A stretch of DNA of 6,539 nucleotides from an uncultured Chitinophagaceae bacterium (GTDB lineage: Bacteria > Bacteroidota > Bacteroidia > Chitinophagales > Chitinophagaceae). Each line of letters starts with the position of its first letter. Within the stretch, counting starts at the first letter, position 1. The notes below the pieces were generated by a model, which was not told the DNA's origin, made no database searches, and saw only the letters and a program-made list of their open reading frames with translations. Positions 1 to 4,755 of this stretch are shown here, piece by piece. Location of the stretch: contig CAILAF010000445.1 of NCBI GenBank assembly GCA_903832075.1, positions 1 to 6,539 of the forward strand, in the 5' to 3' direction. A program made the translations under genes and the position numbers.

Positions 1-45
1 ATCTATCATTTTATTAAAATAAAGATTGTCAAAAAATTACTGTTA

Positions 46-753
46 ATGATATTGGTGCGTTTCCAAAAACTAAATCTTTTCAATCTATACTTAAATTATC
101 ATCCAGACTCACAAACCAAGTTTAATAAGCATCCTGAATTTGCAAATACATTAGATAATTTTATTCAATTCAATTCGCAAAATAATTCGCCAGATATTGT
201 TCGTCTATGGAGTTATATTTTAAATATCAAACAAATCATTGAAGAAAATATTGAAGGCGATTTTGCGGAAGTGGGTGTATGGAGAGGAAATACTGCTGCC
301 ATCTTAGCACATATTGCTTTTCAAAATAAAAGGAAAGTATTTTTATTTGATACTTTTATTGGATTTGATAAACGAGATATAAAAGGTGTTGATATTGAAA
401 AACCAATTGAATTTAATGATACTTCTGTTTCAATGGTTAAAGAAGTAATTGGAGAAGCAGCGTCAATTTGTGAGTTTGTTGTTGGATATTTTCCCGACTC
501 ATTATCTGAAATTCATAAAAGAAAATATGCGGTAGTTAGTCTTGATTGTGATTTGTATGAACCAATGAAAGCCGGTTTAAATTTCTTTTATCCATTAATG
601 CCTAAAGGAGGAATATTTTTATTACATGATTATTCTGGTGCATATTGGACAGGTGCAAAAAAAGCGATTGATGAATTTTGTAAAGCGCACAATGAGTTTG
701 TAATACTGCTGGCCGATAAATCAGGAAGTGCATTTGTAAGAAAAAATAATTAG
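46..753 (+). CDS. TylF/MycF-type SAM-dependent sugar O-methyltransferase (start uncertain)
   Basis: This is probably a cytoplasmic class I methyltransferase that transfers a methyl group from S-adenosylmethionine to a sugar hydroxyl. Over 235 residues it shows the SAM-binding glycine motif (residues 72-83, AEVGVWRGN), the FDTF segment (101-104) at the end of the second strand, SLDCDLYEP (165-173), and HDY (194-196) after a PKGG turn. D167, D169 and D195 sit where the macrocin O-methyltransferase (TylF/MycF) family has its metal-binding and catalytic acids; that assignment comes from family knowledge. There is no signal peptide or membrane segment. The start at 46 is the only ATG, GTG or TTG in this frame within the window, but the frame stays open to base 1 and no Shine-Dalgarno is visible, so the true start may lie upstream. 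The next gene follows after 28 nt. Placed before two glycosyltransferases, it probably methylates a sugar of the surface polysaccharide; the substrate is unknown. Confidence 0.85.
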   Translation: MILVRFQKLNLFNLYLNYHPDSQTKFNKHPEFANTLDNFIQFNSQNNSPDIVRLWSYILNIKQIIEENIEGDFAEVGVWRGNTAAILAHIAFQNKRKVFLFDTFIGFDKRDIKGVDIEKPIEFNDTSVSMVKEVIGEAASICEFVVGYFPDSLSEIHKRKYAVVSLDCDLYEPMKAGLNFFYPLMPKGGIFLLHDYSGAYWTGAKKAIDEFCKAHNEFVILLADKSGSAFVRKNN

Positions 754-781
754 TTACTTAAATATTATCTATTATTACTCT

Positions 782-1912
782 ATGAATATTCTGGCTTTAA
801 ACAGTTCATCCGGATTATATGGCTCAAGCAAAGTTTTCTTGGAAACCGTTAAAACCTTTGCGCAGCAAGGCTATACAATTACTGTGGTAGTTTCAGAAGA
901 AGGGCCATTATGTGATGAGATCAGAAAAACAAATGCCGAAATTTATATTATTCGATTGGGCGTTATCAGAAGAAAATATTTTACTCCTGTTGGCATCATT
1001 AATCGTTTGTATTATTCTTTCAAAGCTATTAAATCACTAAAAAAAATCATCAAAGAAAAAAATATTGATGTAGTTTATTCCAATACAACCGCAGTTTTAA
1101 CCGGTGCATTTGCAGCAAAGGCCATGCATACAAAACATATTTGGCACGTGCATGAAATAATTGAAACCCCGAAAATATTGGTTCGCTTTATTGCTTGGAT
1201 GTTGAATAATTATTGCACTAAAGCCATTGCTGTTTCGCAGGCGGTCATTAATCATTGGCAAAAAAATAATGTACCCAACAAATTTGTTTTGGTATATAAT
1301 GGTTTTGATTATGCAGCTTTCAATCCATCAACATCTACATTAAAAAAAGAATTGAATATTGCTGATGATAAAATTATTATCGGCACCATTGGAAGAATTG
1401 CGAATAGAAAAGGACAAGATTATTTTTTACGAATTGCCGGAAAATTAAAAGAAAAAAAACATTCGCTTGCATTTATAATAGTTGGCGATACTTATGACAA
1501 TAACGAAAAATTATTGACTCATTTAAAAGAAATTGTTGCAACAAAAAATATTTTTAACGATGTTTATTTTACCGGATTAAGAAATGATATTGGCAATGCA
1601 TTGCAAGCATTTGATATTTTTGTTTTGCCATCTATCATGCCTGATTCCTTGCCCACCGTTGTTTTGGAAGCAATGGCTGCAAGCAAAGTTGTCGTGGCAA
1701 CTAAACAAGGCGGCGCATTGGAAATGATAAAAGAAAATGAAACAGGAATATTTATTCCGTTGAACAATGTTGATGAAGCAGCGAATTCTATGGAAAGATT
1801 GATCAATGATAAAACCTTGAGAGAGCAAATGGGTGCAGCAGGTAAAAAAAGAGTGAACGAACATTTTTCTCTGCAACAATTTCAGGAAAAAATTATTAAA
1901 GCCATTCAATGA
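782..1912 (+). CDS. Glycosyltransferase, GT4-type GT-B fold
   Basis: This is a cytoplasmic or membrane-peripheral retaining glycosyltransferase that should move a sugar from a nucleotide-sugar donor onto a growing lipid-linked oligosaccharide. Its 376 residues fit the usual GT4 length. The N-terminal acceptor domain (about 1-185) opens with a strand and a Gly/Ser-rich loop (SSSGLYGSSK, 8-17) and includes WHVHE (121-125). The C-terminal donor domain has VYNGFD (171-176), the GTIGRIANRKGQ stretch (201-212), FTGLRND (263-269), and the donor-binding segment PDSLPTVVLEAMA (287-299), followed by a GG-containing loop (310-311). In the E-x7-E signature the second glutamate is E296, but the first position is D288. 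The gene has no Shine-Dalgarno, starts 28 nt after the methyltransferase, and its stop overlaps the next start by 4 nt (ATGA at 1909-1912). It contains A8 tracts at 1039-1046 and 1452-1459. Sugar and linkage cannot be read from the sequence. Confidence 0.9.
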   Translation: MNILALNSSSGLYGSSKVFLETVKTFAQQGYTITVVVSEEGPLCDEIRKTNAEIYIIRLGVIRRKYFTPVGIINRLYYSFKAIKSLKKIIKEKNIDVVYSNTTAVLTGAFAAKAMHTKHIWHVHEIIETPKILVRFIAWMLNNYCTKAIAVSQAVINHWQKNNVPNKFVLVYNGFDYAAFNPSTSTLKKELNIADDKIIIGTIGRIANRKGQDYFLRIAGKLKEKKHSLAFIIVGDTYDNNEKLLTHLKEIVATKNIFNDVYFTGLRNDIGNALQAFDIFVLPSIMPDSLPTVVLEAMAASKVVVATKQGGALEMIKENETGIFIPLNNVDEAANSMERLINDKTLREQMGAAGKKRVNEHFSLQQFQEKIIKAIQ

Positions 1913-3024
1913 AAGTTTCTATTATAGGTGCTAAAGGTTATCCGTATGTATATGGCGGTTACGACACATTTGTAAAAGAATTATCTGAAAGGTTAATTCA
2001 AAAAAATGTTCAAGTAACTATTTATTGTCATAAAAAATTGTTTTCATCTTTTCCGGAAACTGTAAATGGCATTCATTTAAAATACATGAATGCGATAGAA
2101 ACAAAATCTTTAAGCCAGTTAACACATTCGCTACGATCCATACTGCACGCCTGTTTCAGCAATGCAGATATTATTTTAATAGTCAACGCCGCCAATGGAC
2201 CATTTGGATTACTCACAAAAATATTTCGGAAAAAAACAATCATCAATGTTGATGGTTTGGAATGGCAACGACCAAAGTGGAAAGGATTAGGAAGCAAATA
2301 TTTTTTATTTGCCGCATGGTGTGCCACTAAATTATATGATAGAATTATTGCCGATGCCGATGAAATGCAAAAAGAATATGAACAAAAATTTAATGCTGCG
2401 TCAATAGTTATTGCTTATGGTGCCAACAAAACTCAATCATTCAACACTAATATTTTACAAAGATTAAATTTAGTTCAGCAAGAATATTATTTAGTTATCG
2501 GCAGATTAATTCCCGATAACAATGCTGATATCATCGTTCAAGGTTTTATTCAATCTAATTCAAATAAAAAGTTATTGATTGTTGGTGATGTGAGTTATAA
2601 AGATGCTTATGCAGATGCTATAAAAAATACAAATCACGCAAATATTATTTTTGCAGGTTATGTAAATGATGCCAATGAATTATCAGATTTATATCATCAT
2701 TGTTACGCTTATATTCACGGGCATGAATTTGGTGGCACTAATCCCACTTTAATTCAAGCACTGGCAAGCAATTGCGCTATTCTTGCATTGAATACAAGAT
2801 TCAGCCAAGAAATGCTTTCCGCTAATGAATATGGAATTTATTTTGAAAAGAATCCTCCATCAATTGCCAAGCAAATTCAATATCTTGATTCGAATAATGA
2901 AATGGTAATTGAAATGAGAAATAAATCTTCTCAAGCCATCACGGAAAAATATAATTGGGATAGTATTACAGATAAATATTTATTAGTAATGAAAGAATTA
3001 TTGCCAACTAATAAAAAAGCATGA
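1909..3024 (+). CDS. DUF1972-family glycosyltransferase (rhamnosyltransferase-like)
   Basis: This is a 371-residue GT-B glycosyltransferase that probably extends the repeat unit at the cytoplasmic face of the inner membrane. The N-terminus (IIGAKGYPYVYGGYDTFVKE, 5-24) has the glycine-rich loop and the GG-aromatic-acid-TF pattern typical of the DUF1972 domain. NVDGLEWQRPKWKGLG (113-128) and the IADADEMQKEY stretch (147-157) fit the same family. The C-terminal donor domain includes VIGRLIPDNN (196-205), IFAGYV (247-252) and HGHEFGGTNPTLIQALA (270-286). Characterised relatives include the WchF/Cps2T rhamnosyltransferases of streptococcal capsules, so a deoxyhexose donor is plausible but inferred. 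One oddity is Q283, where I expect the conserved glutamate of the xGGTNPSLLEA motif. Both ends overlap neighbours by 4 nt (ATGA at 1909 and at 3021), which points to translational coupling. No signal peptide or membrane helix is apparent. Confidence 0.88.
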   Translation: MKVSIIGAKGYPYVYGGYDTFVKELSERLIQKNVQVTIYCHKKLFSSFPETVNGIHLKYMNAIETKSLSQLTHSLRSILHACFSNADIILIVNAANGPFGLLTKIFRKKTIINVDGLEWQRPKWKGLGSKYFLFAAWCATKLYDRIIADADEMQKEYEQKFNAASIVIAYGANKTQSFNTNILQRLNLVQQEYYLVIGRLIPDNNADIIVQGFIQSNSNKKLLIVGDVSYKDAYADAIKNTNHANIIFAGYVNDANELSDLYHHCYAYIHGHEFGGTNPTLIQALASNCAILALNTRFSQEMLSANEYGIYFEKNPPSIAKQIQYLDSNNEMVIEMRNKSSQAITEKYNWDSITDKYLLVMKELLPTNKKA

Positions 3025-4670
3025 ATTTTGAAATAATGAAGATACCATCATACATACTAAAAATAATTTTCGGTTCTCTTATTATCATTTCATTTGCACA
3101 AAATACCCAAGCACAAATGGTTTGGGAGAATTACAGAAACGAAGTGTACAGTTATTTATCATTGATGGCACAAAAAGGTTATATCGTTTTTGATGATCTG
3201 ATACAACCTATCAGCAGAACAAAAATTAATCAGGCATTAGCTGAATTAAATAATGAAAAAGATAAATTATCTGAGATTGAAAAAAAAGAATTAGCATTTT
3301 ATTTAGAAGAATATGCCAACGATAAAAATTCAAACAAAGTTGATTTCTTAAAAAAAGATACCAATAAAAGATGGAGAGCATTCAGTGCAGCTGATAAAGA
3401 TTTTTTAATTAATGTTGATCCAATTATTCAAGGTGGTGGAGTTAGTGGTACAAATACTAATTATACGCAACGCGGTATCGGTATGATTGTTTGGGGAAAG
3501 ATCGGTAAACATTTTGGATTTCAGTTTTACGGAAACGATGTTACTTTAAACGGAAACGGTGCAGATACAACCAGTATTCCCGATTCAAATCCGGGTTTTG
3601 TAAAACAATCCGATCCGGGTTTTATTCATAACATTAATTACACAGAAATTAGAGCCAGTATGGCTTACAGCTGGAAGAACGGTTCTATCAGTTTTGGTCA
3701 AGATTATTTAACCTGGGGCTATGGCGAAAATGGTAAAATGGTTTTATCAGATAAATCTCCTGCTTATCCTTACATCCGTTTAGATTATCAACCAACAAAA
3801 TGGTTAAGCTTTAATTATGTGCATGCATGGTTAAATTCAAATATTGTTGATTCATCAAGAACATATAGTTATTACAATACAGCATATGGCGGTAAAAGAG
3901 TTTTTTATATTCCTAAGTTCATGGCAACGCATTCCATTACTGTTAAGCCAACTAAACATTTTGATTTGAGTTTGGGTGAATCAATTATTTATAGCGAACA
4001 AATTAATGTTGGCTATTTAATGCCATTGATGTTTTTTAAAGTGTATGATAATATTTCGAGCAATGGAAATATTTTGGCTGGTGATAATGGTCAATTCTTT
4101 TTCCAAGCAAGTGCAAGAAACTGGATAAAGAAAACACATTTGTATGCAACATTGTTTGTTGATGAAATACGTATCACAAAAATTTTTACCGATAGCAATC
4201 GTAATCAATTAGGTTTTAATATTGGCGCTTCGGTTACAGATGCTTTTATTCCTGATTTAACCCTTACCGGAGAATATACAAGAGTTAATCCTTTTGTTTA
4301 TGCAAACTTGAATCCTGTTCAATATTATACCAATCATTCATTTAATTTAGGAGACTGGATGGGGAATAATTTTGACAGATTAATTTTATCGGCGCGATAT
4401 ACGCCATTAGCGAGAGTAAAACTATATGCCCGTTATCAATATATTAGAAAAGGCGGAGCAGGTACAGCGCTTCAACAATATTTTTTACCGGAACCAAATT
4501 TCCTTTTTGATTATCAATATTCGTTGAAGCAATTATTCTTACAGTGTTCTTACGAATGGAAGCATAATTTATACTTGCAGGGCAATGCAAATTTCTCCAA
4601 TCAAAAGAATGTTTCAGGAACTTCTATAACAAATAATACCATCAGCATTGGCTTTAATTACGGATTATAA
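3021..4670 (+). CDS. Wzi-family capsule assembly protein, outer-membrane beta-barrel
   Basis: This protein is probably exported through the Sec system and inserted in the outer membrane, where Wzi proteins help assemble or anchor capsular polysaccharide at the surface. Its 549 residues make it longer than E. coli Wzi (about 480). A hydrophobic signal peptide runs to about residue 32, with likely cleavage at TQA/QM. A mostly helical segment (about 38-100; YSYLSLMAQKGYIVFDDL at 43-60, then PISRTKINQALAEL) precedes the barrel; such a segment is common in Bacteroidota Wzi-like proteins. From about 128 onward come alternating aromatic/hydrophobic strands with Gly/Asn-rich turns, including FGQDYLTWGYGENGKMVLSD (225-244) and RLDYQPTKWLSFNYVHAWL (253-271), which recall the Cap_assemb_Wzi domain. 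The start at 3021 gives a 4-nt overlap with the preceding gene. M6 (ATG at 3036) is an equally good start and gives the cleaner signal peptide MKIPSYILKIIFGSLI. A small duplicated motif (NPGFV/DPGFI, 190-202) lies in a probable loop. Confidence 0.82.
   Translation: MNFEIMKIPSYILKIIFGSLIIISFAQNTQAQMVWENYRNEVYSYLSLMAQKGYIVFDDLIQPISRTKINQALAELNNEKDKLSEIEKKELAFYLEEYANDKNSNKVDFLKKDTNKRWRAFSAADKDFLINVDPIIQGGGVSGTNTNYTQRGIGMIVWGKIGKHFGFQFYGNDVTLNGNGADTTSIPDSNPGFVKQSDPGFIHNINYTEIRASMAYSWKNGSISFGQDYLTWGYGENGKMVLSDKSPAYPYIRLDYQPTKWLSFNYVHAWLNSNIVDSSRTYSYYNTAYGGKRVFYIPKFMATHSITVKPTKHFDLSLGESIIYSEQINVGYLMPLMFFKVYDNISSNGNILAGDNGQFFFQASARNWIKKTHLYATLFVDEIRITKIFTDSNRNQLGFNIGASVTDAFIPDLTLTGEYTRVNPFVYANLNPVQYYTNHSFNLGDWMGNNFDRLILSARYTPLARVKLYARYQYIRKGGAGTALQQYFLPEPNFLFDYQYSLKQLFLQCSYEWKHNLYLQGNANFSNQKNVSGTSITNNTISIGFNYGL
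3036..3116 (+). other. Signal peptide region and alternative start of the Wzi-like gene
   Basis: The second in-frame ATG (3036) starts MKIPSYILK, a short basic region followed by a hydrophobic core (IIFGSLIIISFA) and a polar end NTQAQ, with likely signal peptidase I cleavage after the TQA triplet ending near 3113. The five residues added by the 3021 start (MNFEI) include an acidic residue, which is less typical ahead of a signal-peptide core. Neither ATG has a recognisable Shine-Dalgarno, so the ribosome-binding sequence does not decide between them. The ATGA overlap favours 3021 and the signal-peptide shape favours 3036. Confidence 0.55.
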
Positions 4671-4691
4671 ATCTTTAAAATTGAGTCCGTA
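4659..4691 (+). terminator. Weak hairpin over the Wzi stop codon, possible terminator or attenuator
   Basis: TACGGATT at 4659-4666 can pair with GAGTCCGTA at 4684-4691 (using AGTCCGTA, with one G-U pair) to form an 8-bp stem with a 17-nt A+T-rich loop. The TAA stop codon (4668-4670) lies in the loop. The downstream strand is T-rich (TTTGATTAT from 4692) but has no uninterrupted T run, so it is a poor match to a classic intrinsic terminator. It may slow or partly stop transcription between the Wzi-like gene and the export gene. Confidence 0.3.
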
Positions 4692-4751
4692 TTTGATTAT
4701 CACGAATAATTAAGATATTTGTTGCGTACATTTATCAGCATCATATCTTTA
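4692..4751 (+). promoter_or_regulatory. Candidate Bacteroidota-type promoter(s) before the export gene
   Basis: The 85-nt gap contains elements resembling the Bacteroidota sigma-A consensus (TTTG at -33, TAnnTTTG at -7). The first pairing is TTTG at 4692-4695 with GATATTTG at 4714-4721 (7 of 8, spacer 18), which would give a leader of roughly 30 nt. The second is TTTG at 4718-4721 with TATCTTTA at 4744-4751 (7 of 8, spacer 22), which would place the transcript start almost at the ATG of 4756. Matches this short occur by chance in A+T-rich DNA, so this is only a candidate. It is strengthened slightly by being the only intergenic gap in the cluster large enough for a promoter. Confidence 0.3.
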
Positions 4752-4755
4752 AAAC

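Noticed and set aside
1564..1909. Two minus-strand open frames (1564-1806 and 1577-1909) inside the GT4 gene.
   Set aside because: They lie entirely within a well-supported plus-strand gene, their translations show no recognisable motif, and they overlap each other in different frames.
2073..2327. Minus-strand open frame of 84 codons inside the DUF1972 glycosyltransferase gene.
   Set aside because: It is the antisense of conserved family motifs and has no recognisable domain.
3588..3623. Direct repeat CCGGGTTTT at 3591-3599 and 3615-3623.
   Set aside because: It encodes a small repeated NPGF/DPGF motif in a probable barrel loop; too short and in frame to suggest a mobile element or recombination site.
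4017..4208. Minus-strand open frame of 63 codons inside the Wzi-like gene.
   Set aside because: It is a short antisense frame with cysteine-rich, non-family-like composition, fully covered by the barrel-coding sequence.
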